From positions 550,455 through 614,454 of the forward strand of contig JAAAFW010000015.1 in NCBI GenBank assembly GCA_019352875.1: a stretch of 64,000 nucleotides of DNA, written 5' to 3'. The notes under the pieces are model-generated. The model was not told the DNA's origin. It worked only from the letters and a program-made list of their open reading frames with translations, and did not search any database. Shown here in pieces: positions 49,309-58,910 of the stretch; the stretch's first letter is position 1; each line of letters opens with the position of its first letter. The DNA is from Pedobacter cryoconitis (GTDB lineage Bacteria > Bacteroidota > Bacteroidia > Sphingobacteriales > Sphingobacteriaceae). A program made the translations under genes and the position numbers.

Positions 49309-50307
49309 CTATCTTGAAATAACTACTTTTCCTTTGCTCTTTCCTGATTCAAAATATTCATGTGCATCCACTATGTTATCAAAACTAAACTCACGGGCAT
49401 CAACATGAATCTTTACCTTACCTTGTTCTATCCAGTCAGATACTATCTGTAAATTGGCACCAAATCCCGTTCTAAGATCAATAAGGTTGGCGGCAATTGG
49501 AATAACCAGGAAAACTACATGAAAACTTGCTGCTTTTAAATGTATTGGAGTGAGATCGGCCTGGGTTAAAGCTATTGTAGTAACCACAGTACCATAAGGC
49601 TTAACTGTTTTAAAGCTGTTTTCCAGATTCTGATTACCAACGGTATCAAAAACGACATCAAAACCTTCTCCGTTTGTAAATGCCTGAACAAATTCTTCAG
49701 GCGATTCATGATGATAATTAATCACATGATCAGCTCCAAATCCTTTTGCTTTATCAATATCATGATCATTTGATACCACTGCATAAACCTCGGCACCCGC
49801 CAGTTTAGCAAATTGAACGCCCATATGGCCTACGCCACCAACGCCACCATAAACCAATACCTTTTGCCCAGGCTTTACTCTGGCTCTTTCAAAAATTGCC
49901 TCATAGGCAGTTAATGCCACTAATGGAACTGCCGCAGCGTCTCTGTAGCTAATGCTCTCTGGTGCTTTGGCAAGTAATTTATGATCTGCCACCAATAATT
50001 CAGATAAGGCACCTCCCGATTCCGCAAGTCCACCTATCCAGCCATATACAAAATCACCACGTTTAAAATCACCAGCATTTGGTCCTGTTTCTTCTACAAT
50101 CCCTGCTACATCTCCATGCAGTACTGCTGGAAAAGCGGGCACTAAAGCGGGCATGCTACCGTTACGTAGATGGATGTCTATTGGATTGATTGACGTAGCC
50201 AGTACATTAATCAGCACCTGACCTTCCTGAGGTACAGGAATAGCTTGTTTAAAATTTTCAAAAACTTCGGAAGCTTCTCCGAACTTATTAATTACAATTG
50301 AATTCAT
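49309..50307 (-). CDS. NADP-dependent zinc-type alcohol dehydrogenase/quinone oxidoreductase
   Basis: A 332-residue MDR-superfamily protein: GroES-like N-terminus (about 1-120, with HGDVAGIVEETGPNA), and a Rossmann domain with VLVYGGVGGVGHMGVQFAKLAG at about 150. No catalytic-zinc cysteine or structural-zinc Cys cluster is seen, so it is of the quinone oxidoreductase (QOR/CurA) type, reducing quinones or enones with NADPH. The ATG at 50307 (MNSIVINKFG) is preferred to 50334. It follows the DJ-1-like gene on the same strand by 38 bases. Confidence 0.88.
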   Translation of the reverse strand: MNSIVINKFGEASEVFENFKQAIPVPQEGQVLINVLATSINPIDIHLRNGSMPALVPAFPAVLHGDVAGIVEETGPNAGDFKRGDFVYGWIGGLAESGGALSELLVADHKLLAKAPESISYRDAAAVPLVALTAYEAIFERARVKPGQKVLVYGGVGGVGHMGVQFAKLAGAEVYAVVSNDHDIDKAKGFGADHVINYHHESPEEFVQAFTNGEGFDVVFDTVGNQNLENSFKTVKPYGTVVTTIALTQADLTPIHLKAASFHVVFLVIPIAANLIDLRTGFGANLQIVSDWIEQGKVKIHVDAREFSFDNIVDAHEYFESGKSKGKVVISR

Positions 50308-50345
50308 TTTCTTATTTTTTATATGACCTGACAAACAGATCGATG

Positions 50346-51125
50346 TTAATTTTTATTATTTGATAAAGTAGCTGTCAGAGCTTCTGCTACCTTAATTGCA
50401 GATGCCGGGTTTTGTCCAGTGATCAAAGTACCATCAGTGACCACAAATGGATGCCAGTCTTCAGCTTTTAAATAATTTGCACCATTCTCTTTCAAAACAT
50501 CCTCTAAAAGAAAAGGAACAAATTTTCTGGTTTGACCAGCCTCTTCTTCTGTATTTGCATATCCTGTCACTTTTTTATCTTTTATCAGCAGTATTCCATC
50601 TTTAGTTTTCACATTTTTAAGTGCAACAGGACCATGACAAACAAACGAGATCGGTTTACCAGCATTATAGAATGATTCTATTAAGCTTATAGAATACTTA
50701 TTATCAGGCAAGTCCCACATCGGCCCATGCCCACCCGGATAAAATATGGCGTCATAGTCCTTCGAATTCACTTTATCCAATACAAGCGTATAGTCAAGTA
50801 CGCTCTGTGCACGAGTATCATCAAGAAATCTCTTTACATCATTGGTGATGTAGTCAGGTAGTGTACTTCTTGGGTCAATCGGTGACCGTCCGCCTTTGGG
50901 TGAAACCACAGTAATTTCGGCCCCGCTTTCTTTAAGGAGATAATAAGGGGAAGCAAATTCTTCCAGCCAGATACCGGTTCTATCTCCGGTCCCTTTGACT
51001 TCAGCATTTGAAGTCACTACAAAAAGTATTTTTTTACCTTTTAAAGGCTGGTTATCCTGAGCGTACCCTTTGAGTTGAAGTATCACAATAAAAAGAGCAA
51101 ATATGTATTTAGCAATTGATTTCAT
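50346..51125 (-). CDS. Secreted DJ-1/PfpI (class I GATase-like) protein
   Basis: A 259-residue protein with a signal peptide (about 1-22, ending GYAQDNQ). It has the fold of the DJ-1/PfpI superfamily, with the nucleophile Cys in FVCHGPVAL (about 159), a preceding YPGGHGPMWDLPDN, and the glutamate-side strand with VVSPKGGRSPIDP. It resembles Hsp31-type glyoxalase III/chaperones. Export to the periplasm is unusual for the family but common in Bacteroidetes. It is co-oriented with AraC and quinone oxidoreductase genes. Confidence 0.85.
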   Translation of the reverse strand: MKSIAKYIFALFIVILQLKGYAQDNQPLKGKKILFVVTSNAEVKGTGDRTGIWLEEFASPYYLLKESGAEITVVSPKGGRSPIDPRSTLPDYITNDVKRFLDDTRAQSVLDYTLVLDKVNSKDYDAIFYPGGHGPMWDLPDNKYSISLIESFYNAGKPISFVCHGPVALKNVKTKDGILLIKDKKVTGYANTEEEAGQTRKFVPFLLEDVLKENGANYLKAEDWHPFVVTDGTLITGQNPASAIKVAEALTATLSNNKN

Positions 51126-51197
51126 TTTTTTATTTTAAGGTGTTCTATTCCTTACCGCTTAACAATAGCAGTAAATACTCGTTATTTTGATTTAATT

Positions 51198-52088
51198 TTA
51201 GTTGATATGCTGATGCTTGAACTGACTTGGGCTCAGACCTACTTCCTTTTTAAAGAGTCTTGAAAAATAAGGTGGATTTTCAAAACCAAGCAGATAAGAT
51301 ATTTCCGAGACAGAAAGATCAGATTCTTTCAGCATGTGTTTAGCCTCAGAAACCAGGTAAATATGAATAAGCTCTATAGCCGTTTTACCAGTCTCCTGTT
51401 TTAACAGATCGCTTAAATAACCAGGAGAAAGATTAAGTTCTTCGGCCATAAATTTCACAGTGGGAAAACCATGTTTTTTTAGATTGCCCTTCTGGAAATA
51501 GGAATATAATTTCTCGTTAAACTTCGTTACCATTTTCCCCGAAAGCTCTTTACGGTTCAGAAACTGTCTCTTATAAAACCGCTTTGCATATTTCAATATA
51601 GAATCTATGTGGCTTAGAATAATTTCACGGCTGTATTCATCCTGACTATTCTCATATTCTGTTTCTATTTTATAATACAAATCCCATATCGTCTGTTCCT
51701 CTTTAGGCGATAAATGGAGTGCCTCATTCACTTCATAATCAAAAAAACTATACTTTTTGATTTCATGATATAAAGGGTGCCCATTTAACAGGTCTTCATG
51801 GAAATGAATTGTAAAAGCTTCTTCCTGAAAACCAACATCCTTAATCTCGATAAGCTGATTTGGCTTAAAAAACAACATAGAACCCAGTTGATGGTCATAT
51901 TTGGTTTTTCCATAAATAAGCTCACCTGCATTGATCTTTTTAAATACGATTAAATAAAAATCACTCGTAAACTCAACATGTTTGATAGATTCTGAATATG
52001 TACAGGAAACCAGGCTAAGCATTGGATTTTCTGGTAATGCATAATTATTACTGATATGCAATTCGCTTAAAGTTTTGAAATGTTTCAT
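51198..52088 (-). CDS. AraC family transcriptional regulator
   Basis: A 296-residue regulator: cupin-like N-terminal sensing domain (with FYLIVFKKINAGELIYGKT) and the AraC helix-turn-helix pair at about 200-296 (FMAEELNLSPGYLSDLLKQE, then LSVSEISYLLGFENPPYFSR and GLSPSQFKHQ). It lies just downstream of the SDR gene and upstream of the DJ-1-like gene, both on the same strand. It is a candidate for binding the 40-bp element at 53024-53063. Confidence 0.88.
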   Translation of the reverse strand: MKHFKTLSELHISNNYALPENPMLSLVSCTYSESIKHVEFTSDFYLIVFKKINAGELIYGKTKYDHQLGSMLFFKPNQLIEIKDVGFQEEAFTIHFHEDLLNGHPLYHEIKKYSFFDYEVNEALHLSPKEEQTIWDLYYKIETEYENSQDEYSREIILSHIDSILKYAKRFYKRQFLNRKELSGKMVTKFNEKLYSYFQKGNLKKHGFPTVKFMAEELNLSPGYLSDLLKQETGKTAIELIHIYLVSEAKHMLKESDLSVSEISYLLGFENPPYFSRLFKKEVGLSPSQFKHQHIN

Positions 52089-52155
52089 TACTTCTATTAT
52101 TATAAACCCTAACTAGATTATTAATATTTAAGCACTAAATAAATATAGCTAATTA

Positions 52156-52974
52156 TTATTTTCCATGTGCGTCAACCGAAGCTTTTTCCCACGCCAGCCA
52201 CGTTTCAATTCGTTTCATATAGACATCTCTGGTAATAGCAAAAGCCACATTACCTAAAAATAACCGCAATGGAGGATTAGGCTCGTCAATAAGCTTTAAT
52301 ATTGTTAATGCTGTTGCATTGGGATCACCAAAATTTGAATGTGAGAATTGTTGATATATCTCAGTTTTGAGGTCATCATATTCAGCTAAAGGACTGGTAT
52401 GAACCGCAGAAGGGCCAATCCAATCTGTATTAAAACCATTGGGTTCTAAAATAGTGACTTTAATTCCAAACTGACTTACCTCTGCAGCTAATGACTCGCT
52501 TAAACCTTCTACCGCCCATTTAGAAGCTGTATATAAACCTACAATGGGAGACGAAACTACCCCTAAGAGGCTTGACAGCTGAACGATATGTCCACTTTTC
52601 TGAGCTTTCATCACAGGCATTATGGCCTGGCTCATCCACAAAAGTCCAAACACATTAGTTTCGAATTGACCGCGAGCTTCCAGCTCGCTGGTTTCTTCAA
52701 TTGCACCAAACAGACCATATCCTGCATTATTAATCAATACATCAATTCTGCCAAAATAAGCTTTTGATATCTCAACAACCCGCAAACAATCTTCTCTATT
52801 ATTAACGTCTAATTTTAAAGGTAATATTGAATCCTTATAAGTTTCAACCAGATCATTGAGAGTTTCTATACGGCGTGCTGTTGCAATTACTTTATCACCC
52901 CGCTTTAGAAAAGCTTCTGCCCATATTCTGCCAAAGCCCCTGGAGACCCCTGTAATCATGATAATTTTTGCCAT
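52156..52974 (-). CDS. SDR family oxidoreductase
   Basis: A 272-residue classical SDR: TGVSRGFGRIWAEA at about 8-21, NNAGYG near 86, SSLLGVV (catalytic Ser) and YTASKWAVEG (Tyr-Lys). It is the first gene after a promoter that carries a 40-bp element shared with the efflux operon. The downstream AraC gene is 67 bases away. Substrate is unknown. Confidence 0.85.
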   Translation of the reverse strand: MAKIIMITGVSRGFGRIWAEAFLKRGDKVIATARRIETLNDLVETYKDSILPLKLDVNNREDCLRVVEISKAYFGRIDVLINNAGYGLFGAIEETSELEARGQFETNVFGLLWMSQAIMPVMKAQKSGHIVQLSSLLGVVSSPIVGLYTASKWAVEGLSESLAAEVSQFGIKVTILEPNGFNTDWIGPSAVHTSPLAEYDDLKTEIYQQFSHSNFGDPNATALTILKLIDEPNPPLRLFLGNVAFAITRDVYMKRIETWLAWEKASVDAHGK

Positions 52975-52996
52975 GTTTCTTACTTTTATTTCTTAT

Positions 52997-53063
52997 CAAA
53001 ATTAGGTTGCCTTCTCCAGTATCATTTATACAAAACAGCGGATTCCAGATACTTTTCCACTAT
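52997..53063 (-). promoter_or_regulatory. SDR promoter: -7 box plus 40-bp element, copy A
   Basis: On the minus strand TAATTTTG (52997-53004) is a Bacteroidetes -7 box; 19 bases upstream lies a 40-bp element (53024-53063) that begins with ATAGTGGAAAAGTATCTG and ends with CTGTTTTGTATAAAT. The element is 36/40 identical to copy B at 60809-60848, at the same spacing. Confidence 0.65.
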
Positions 53064-53087
53064 TTACAGCGCACATAGTGGCGTGCC

Positions 53088-54251
53088 TTATGCAGACTTC
53101 CATTGAGGAAAACGCTTTTCCATTAAACTTCTCAATCCGATCATGACCAAACCAAGAATACCAAAACACATCCCTACCCAAGGAGACATTTGAACTCCTT
53201 TAGTGGCAATTACCCAACCGCTAACCATAGTTCCGGTAGAAATCCCAAGGTTACCAAATGAGGTGGCCAGGCTATTTGCAAATTCTAATGCATTGGGTGC
53301 TGCAGAGATTACGTAGGCCCCTGAATTAAGAAAACAAGGCGCATATAAAAAGCCCCAGAGTGCAATAACCCCGATGTTGATATAAATATTTGTGCCCGAA
53401 TAATAAAGTGCAAATGGAATGATTATAGTTCCGGAAAGAAATAAAGCAGCGGTCTTAGGAATACTTCTGCTCAGCATTTTACCAGAAACCCAATTGGAAA
53501 ATATTCCTGTAATGCCAAATAGAAAAAGCATATAACTAATCATTTTCTCATCCATATTTTTAACCTTTCCAAGGTAATCTGCAAAATAGCTATAGGTAGA
53601 AAACCAGGCCGCTATCATTAAGAAATTTACGCCGCCACTTATTAAAAAAGAAGGTTGCTTCAAAATCTGAAGCTGGCTGCCATAAGTTTTCTTAGCTAAC
53701 ACAGGCATTGAAGGTAAGGTTCTCCATAAACCAAAAAGAGCTACTGCACTTACAGTTGTTTGTACGATAAATGAAATTCTCCAGTTAAACGCACCGGCTA
53801 AATAAGTAGCCAGTGGAACGGTTGTGACCATCGAGATCGCAATTCCCCCGATCACAATGCCCATTAATTGATGTTCATGTTTTTTATCACCCGAAGAAAC
53901 CGCAGCGGCAATGGCCGTAGAGATAAAAACAGGCTGTAAAAAGGCTGGTAATAAACGCACTGTCATTAACAGCCAGAATGGTGGTGCAAAAGAGGAAACA
54001 ATTCCAGTAATCAAAAATATTGAGATTGCTGTTAACATAATCTTTTTACGGTTAAAACCCGAAGTAAACAGGGTCATAAAAGGCCCTGTTAAAGCGATAA
54101 TCATCGCAAAAGCGCTCAGTAAAATCCCAGCTTTATCAATAGAAATTTCATAGTGTGCAGCAATTTGCGGCAGTATGCCGATGATCCCAAATTCAGTGGT
54201 AATGATGCCTATTACGCCTAGGCATCCTGTATATGCTATTTTCTTGTTCAT
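53088..54251 (-). CDS. MFS transporter
   Basis: A 387-residue protein with twelve membrane helices, of the drug:H+ antiporter DHA1 type (AraJ/Bcr-like): a GVIGIITTEFGIIGILPQIA first helix and a second motif in FTSGFNRKKIMLTAI (motif A region). It follows the OMF gene by 12 bases, so it is the last gene of the efflux operon. It probably exports a small molecule at the inner membrane. The stop is 36 bases from the 40-bp element of the SDR gene. Confidence 0.85.
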   Translation of the reverse strand: MNKKIAYTGCLGVIGIITTEFGIIGILPQIAAHYEISIDKAGILLSAFAMIIALTGPFMTLFTSGFNRKKIMLTAISIFLITGIVSSFAPPFWLLMTVRLLPAFLQPVFISTAIAAAVSSGDKKHEHQLMGIVIGGIAISMVTTVPLATYLAGAFNWRISFIVQTTVSAVALFGLWRTLPSMPVLAKKTYGSQLQILKQPSFLISGGVNFLMIAAWFSTYSYFADYLGKVKNMDEKMISYMLFLFGITGIFSNWVSGKMLSRSIPKTAALFLSGTIIIPFALYYSGTNIYINIGVIALWGFLYAPCFLNSGAYVISAAPNALEFANSLATSFGNLGISTGTMVSGWVIATKGVQMSPWVGMCFGILGLVMIGLRSLMEKRFPQWKSA

Positions 54252-54263
54252 GTTAATTTTAAT

Positions 54264-55673
54264 TTAATACCCACCACCCACACTGCGGTAAAGTTCTACT
54301 GTTGCATTCAGCTGAGCGGCTTTGATATTGGCCAGCTCCAGTTCACTCTGTAAAAAATTACTCTGGGCTGTAATCACTTCCAGATAATTTGCCATTCCGC
54401 TTTTAAATAGCAGGACTGCATTAGTCACCGCCTGCGCCAAAACATTCACTCTTGAGTTTGCAATATTGTATTGCGACTTTAGTTTTTCAATTTTAACCAG
54501 CTCATCAGCAACTTCTGTAACTGCCGTTAAGACGGTTTGACGAAAAGCGACAACTACCTTTTCCCGATCAATTTTAGCTACTTCATAAGCTGTTTTCAAC
54601 TGTCTCCGCTGAAAAACTGGCTGTGTGATACCACCGGCAATAACGCCAAATAACGAGGCTGGAATATTGAACCAGTTACTTGCTTTGAATGAATTAATCC
54701 CCCCACCTGCTGTAATATTTAAAGAAGGATATAAACTAGCCTTAGTCACCCCTACTTCTGCATTTGCCACTGATAGAGCATATTCAAAAGCTTTTACATC
54801 TGGCCTGCGTCCGACCATTTCGGATGGCACACCTGCTGATAAATGGGCAGGTAGCTTAGTTTTTTCAAGCGTAGATATACGCTTGATCGCCGATGGGTTT
54901 TCTCCTGTCAGCACATGCAGTGCATTCTCCTGAATTTCAATACTTTGTTCAAGTCGAGGAATTAACTGAGCAGTGACCAGTCGCTGCGCCTCTGCCTGTT
55001 GTATACCTAAGGAATTAGTCTGCCCGGCATCAAACTGGAACTTAATAATACGCAAAGTACTATCGTTCAGGGCGAGGTTTTTCTGAGCAGTGCGCAACTG
55101 TGAATCCATCATTAGCAACCGGTAATATCCTTGCGCTATATTGGCAATTAATCTGGTCTGGACTGCCTTTTTAGCCTCAGTAGTCTGCAAATAGGCAGCT
55201 AAAACAGCTTGCTTCTTCCTGCTGATCTTACCCCAGATATCGGCTTCCCAGCTCAGCCCGAGATTTGTATTGAAATCTTCGATATGGTTTGTCCCTAAAA
55301 ACTGGTTTCCACTCAGCCCGCTCAAACTGTTATTTGAAGGCAGGTTAGAATTGGCGGTCAGCTGCAATATCAATGCTGGTGTATTGCCCAGTTTAGCTTG
55401 TTTAAAAAGCAGTTCGGCACTTTCTATATTTTTAAGTGCAGTCTGCATATCGTAATTTCTGACCAAAGCGGTATCTATCAGTTTTAAAATTTCCTCTTCC
55501 GCTATAAATTCTTTGATGGAAATAGTTGCTATACTTGCGGAATCAGCAGGTTCAGCTCCTCTGAAATTTTCGGGGGTTGCTGATGGAGGCAATGGAATAT
55601 CTTTAGATACTTTGCAGGCGTTTAAAAAAGCCAGCAGTAATAAAAGAGTATGTAAATTTATGTGTCGTTTCAT
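54264..55673 (-). CDS. RND efflux outer-membrane factor (TolC/NodT family lipoprotein)
   Basis: A 469-residue OMF: signal peptide with lipobox (LNAC near residue 19), then repeated coiled-coil segments with conserved NLGLSWEADIWGKI, AQRLVTAQLIPRLEQSIE and SEMVGRRPDVKAFEY. It forms the outer-membrane channel for RND pumps. It is 11 bases downstream of the RND gene and 12 bases upstream of MFS, all on the minus strand. Confidence 0.9.
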   Translation of the reverse strand: MKRHINLHTLLLLLAFLNACKVSKDIPLPPSATPENFRGAEPADSASIATISIKEFIAEEEILKLIDTALVRNYDMQTALKNIESAELLFKQAKLGNTPALILQLTANSNLPSNNSLSGLSGNQFLGTNHIEDFNTNLGLSWEADIWGKISRKKQAVLAAYLQTTEAKKAVQTRLIANIAQGYYRLLMMDSQLRTAQKNLALNDSTLRIIKFQFDAGQTNSLGIQQAEAQRLVTAQLIPRLEQSIEIQENALHVLTGENPSAIKRISTLEKTKLPAHLSAGVPSEMVGRRPDVKAFEYALSVANAEVGVTKASLYPSLNITAGGGINSFKASNWFNIPASLFGVIAGGITQPVFQRRQLKTAYEVAKIDREKVVVAFRQTVLTAVTEVADELVKIEKLKSQYNIANSRVNVLAQAVTNAVLLFKSGMANYLEVITAQSNFLQSELELANIKAAQLNATVELYRSVGGGY

Positions 55674-55684
55674 TTAATCATTAA

Positions 55685-58600
55685 TTAATTATTATCTATT
55701 TCAAGTTTTCCGTTTTCATGAACAGGATTATGGTTATGAGCATACAGATCTTCACGGTTCATCACTGATACCGGTGTACCTGTAACCTTTTCCTGTAAAT
55801 ACTGGAAGATGACAAACAGCACCGGAATGATGAATAATCCCAAAATCACTCCGGTGATCATTCCGCCGGCAGCACCAATACTAATTGAGTGGTTACCTAA
55901 AGCTGAGGGACCAGAGGCCCTCATCATTGGAACCAGCCCTACCACAAAAGCAAGGGAAGTCATAATGATTGGACGAAGTCTTAATTTAGCGGCCTCCAGA
56001 GAAGCAGCGATCAAATCCTGTCCCGCGGTTCTTCGCTGAACTGCAAATTCTACGATCAGAATCGCATTCTTCGCAAGCAGACCAATCAGCATGACCAGTG
56101 CGACTTGTACATAAATATTATTTTCTATTCCGGTGAGGCCAATCGCTGCAAATACCCCAAATATCCCAGTTGGAATAGATAGGATCACAGCTAATGGTAA
56201 AATATAACTTTCATACTGTGCCGCTAAAAGGAAGTACACAAATATCAGGCACAGAGCGAAGATGATCACAGACTGTCCTCCGGAAGTAATCTCTTCTTTA
56301 GTCAGACCAGTAAACTCATAGGCAAATCCAGAAGGTAACTGTTGTGTTGCAACTTCTTCCACCGCTCTGATCGCATCACCAGAACTATATCCCGGTTTAG
56401 GCATCGCATTGACCCCGATAGAATTGAAAAGGTTGTAACGGGATACAGTCTCAGGTCCATAAACCCTTTTTAATTTGACAAGCGTATTGATTGGTACATT
56501 TTCACCAAATTTGTTTTTAACAAAAACATTATCCATCGAAGAAGGATCAGCACGGTCAGCAACGTCTGCCTGTACCATTACCCGGTAGTATTTTCCAAAC
56601 CTGTTAAAATCCGAAGCCTGTGCACTACCAAAATAAGCCTGCATAGTACTCAATACATCCCTTACCGAAACGCTTAACTGCTCAATTTTAGCTTCATCCA
56701 GCTGGAGCTCCAATTGCGGATAATCTGACCTGAAAGTTGTAAAGGCCACGGCAATTTCTGGTCTCTTCATCAGCTCACTGATAAAGTTAGTTGCTACGCC
56801 GCTAAACTTACTCAGATTACCCCCGGTTTTATCCTGTAAAACCATATCCAAACCATCAATATTACTGAAACCAGGAACAGTTGGGAAAGTAAACACAAAG
56901 AAATTTGCGCCTTTTACAGTAGCTAATTTCTCTCTGATAGAATCCATAATCTTATTGATATCTTTGAGTTCTCCACGCTTTTCAGCAGGTTTTAAAAGAA
57001 TAAACAGCGCTCCTGAAGATGGACTGTTTGAAGAGGTCAGTAAGTTATATCCAGATAATGCAGCGAAAAGTTTAGTGTAAGCCATAGGCTTTAATAAAAC
57101 TTCTGTTTCCTTTAAAATCTTTGTACTTCTATCCATTGAAGCTCCTGCCGGCAGCGACATAGAAACCACCACAAAACCTTGATCTTCGGAAGGAATAAAT
57201 CCTGTACGTGTTTTTTTGATCATAAACACTGTACCAGCCACAACAATTAATAAACCCAGAAGACCAATCCATTTTGCCCTGATCAGAAATCTCAGACTAC
57301 CTGTATATTTGTTAGTCAGGGATTCGAAACTAGTATTAAAACTCTTAAAGAACCGTTGTTTAAAAGTCGTTTTAGTGCCGGGCTCATAATTTGCTCTATG
57401 ATGTTCCTTTAAAAATAAAGCACATAATGCTGGGCTCAATGTTAATGCATTAACTGCCGAAATCACAATTGCAATAGCCAGTGTAAAGGCAAATTGTCTA
57501 TAGAAAACCCCGGTAGAACCTTCTATAAAACCAACAGGTAAAAATACCGCACTCATAATTAAGGTAATTGAAATAATTGCACCTGTAATTTCGTGCATAG
57601 CGGCAGTAGTAGCGGCTTTTGGAGGGAGATGTTTGTGTTCCATTTTTGCATGGACAGCTTCGACAACCACAATAGCATCATCTACCACAATGCCAATAGC
57701 CAGTACCAGTGCAAATAAGGTCAACAGATTGATAGAGAAGCCAAAGAACTTCATAAAAAAGAATGTGCCCAAAATTGCAACCGGTACAGCAATCGCCGGG
57801 ATCAGCGTAGAACGAAAATCCTGTAAAAAGATATACACTACGATAAATACCAGGATAAATGCCTCAATCAAAGTATGAATTACCTGTTCAATAGATTGGT
57901 CTAAAGAGGTTTTTGTACTATAAACCAGGTCATACTTAATTCCTTTAGGAAACTCCTTTTCTGCTTTCTTCATGAATGCCTCAATTCCAATCTGTATATC
58001 ATTTGCATTAGAACCACTCAATTGCTGAACAGCAATACTCAATGCCGTTTTGCTATCATTACGGGTAAGGTTTGAATAAGTATATGACCCCAATTCAATT
58101 CTGGCTACATCTTTAAGCCTCAAAAATGAACCATCAGCATTTGAACGGATAATGATGTTTTCATATTCTTCTGGTTTATTCAGCTTTCCTTTATATTTCA
58201 ATACATACTCAAAAGCATTTTTACTACTTTCCCCGAATTTCCCGGGGGCAGCCTCTAAGTTCTTATCTTTAATAACATCCATTATCTCATTTGGCGTCAG
58301 ATTATAAGTAGCCATTTGTGAGGGATTCAACCATACACGCATTGAATAATCTTTACTTCCGCCAATTATATTTGCCTGCCCCACTCCCTGAATTCTTTTC
58401 AATTCCGGAATCAGATTGATCTGAGAATAGTTAGCGAGAAATGTCTGATCATAAAGCTTTTCATCGGCACTGCTAATACCAAGAACCATGATAATACTGT
58501 TCTGTTGTTTCGCTGTGGTCACACCAGCCTGAATAACTTCTTCAGGTAACTGACTGGTTGCCTGTGAAACACGGTTTTGAACATTTACTGCTGCCTGATC

Positions 58601-58900
58601 CGGGTCGGTACCTAATTTGAAGTAAACCGAAATTACTAGTGAGCCATCATTACTTGCTGTCGAGCTCATATAGGTCATATTTTCGACCCCATTGATAGAT
58701 TCCTCTAAAGAAGGCGCAACTGAGCGCAATACAGTTTCGGCATTTGCACCCGGATAAAGTGCAGTCACCTGTACAGCAGGCGGAGCTATATCTGGAAATT
58801 GCTGCAGGGGTAATTTAGTAAGTCCAAGCACGCCCAATATGACCAGTAAAGTGGAAATAACAGTAGCTAAGACGGGTCTATTTATAAATTTCTTAAACAT
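55685..58900 (-). CDS. RND efflux inner-membrane pump (HAE1/AcrB family)
   Basis: A 1071-residue protein with twelve membrane helices and two periplasmic domains, the usual HAE1 length. It starts with FINRPVLATVISTLLVILGV and has the family marks FPDIAPPAVQVTALYPGANA and the proton-relay helix LTLFALVLAIGIVVDDAIVV with the paired Asp. The last 30 residues are polar (AHNHNPVHENGK). It acts as a homotrimer and exports hydrophobic drugs with MFP and OMF partners, whose genes flank it. Confidence 0.92.
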   Translation of the reverse strand: MFKKFINRPVLATVISTLLVILGVLGLTKLPLQQFPDIAPPAVQVTALYPGANAETVLRSVAPSLEESINGVENMTYMSSTASNDGSLVISVYFKLGTDPDQAAVNVQNRVSQATSQLPEEVIQAGVTTAKQQNSIIMVLGISSADEKLYDQTFLANYSQINLIPELKRIQGVGQANIIGGSKDYSMRVWLNPSQMATYNLTPNEIMDVIKDKNLEAAPGKFGESSKNAFEYVLKYKGKLNKPEEYENIIIRSNADGSFLRLKDVARIELGSYTYSNLTRNDSKTALSIAVQQLSGSNANDIQIGIEAFMKKAEKEFPKGIKYDLVYSTKTSLDQSIEQVIHTLIEAFILVFIVVYIFLQDFRSTLIPAIAVPVAILGTFFFMKFFGFSINLLTLFALVLAIGIVVDDAIVVVEAVHAKMEHKHLPPKAATTAAMHEITGAIISITLIMSAVFLPVGFIEGSTGVFYRQFAFTLAIAIVISAVNALTLSPALCALFLKEHHRANYEPGTKTTFKQRFFKSFNTSFESLTNKYTGSLRFLIRAKWIGLLGLLIVVAGTVFMIKKTRTGFIPSEDQGFVVVSMSLPAGASMDRSTKILKETEVLLKPMAYTKLFAALSGYNLLTSSNSPSSGALFILLKPAEKRGELKDINKIMDSIREKLATVKGANFFVFTFPTVPGFSNIDGLDMVLQDKTGGNLSKFSGVATNFISELMKRPEIAVAFTTFRSDYPQLELQLDEAKIEQLSVSVRDVLSTMQAYFGSAQASDFNRFGKYYRVMVQADVADRADPSSMDNVFVKNKFGENVPINTLVKLKRVYGPETVSRYNLFNSIGVNAMPKPGYSSGDAIRAVEEVATQQLPSGFAYEFTGLTKEEITSGGQSVIIFALCLIFVYFLLAAQYESYILPLAVILSIPTGIFGVFAAIGLTGIENNIYVQVALVMLIGLLAKNAILIVEFAVQRRTAGQDLIAASLEAAKLRLRPIIMTSLAFVVGLVPMMRASGPSALGNHSISIGAAGGMITGVILGLFIIPVLFVIFQYLQEKVTGTPVSVMNREDLYAHNHNPVHENGKLEIDNN

Positions 58901-58910
58901 GATTTGTAAA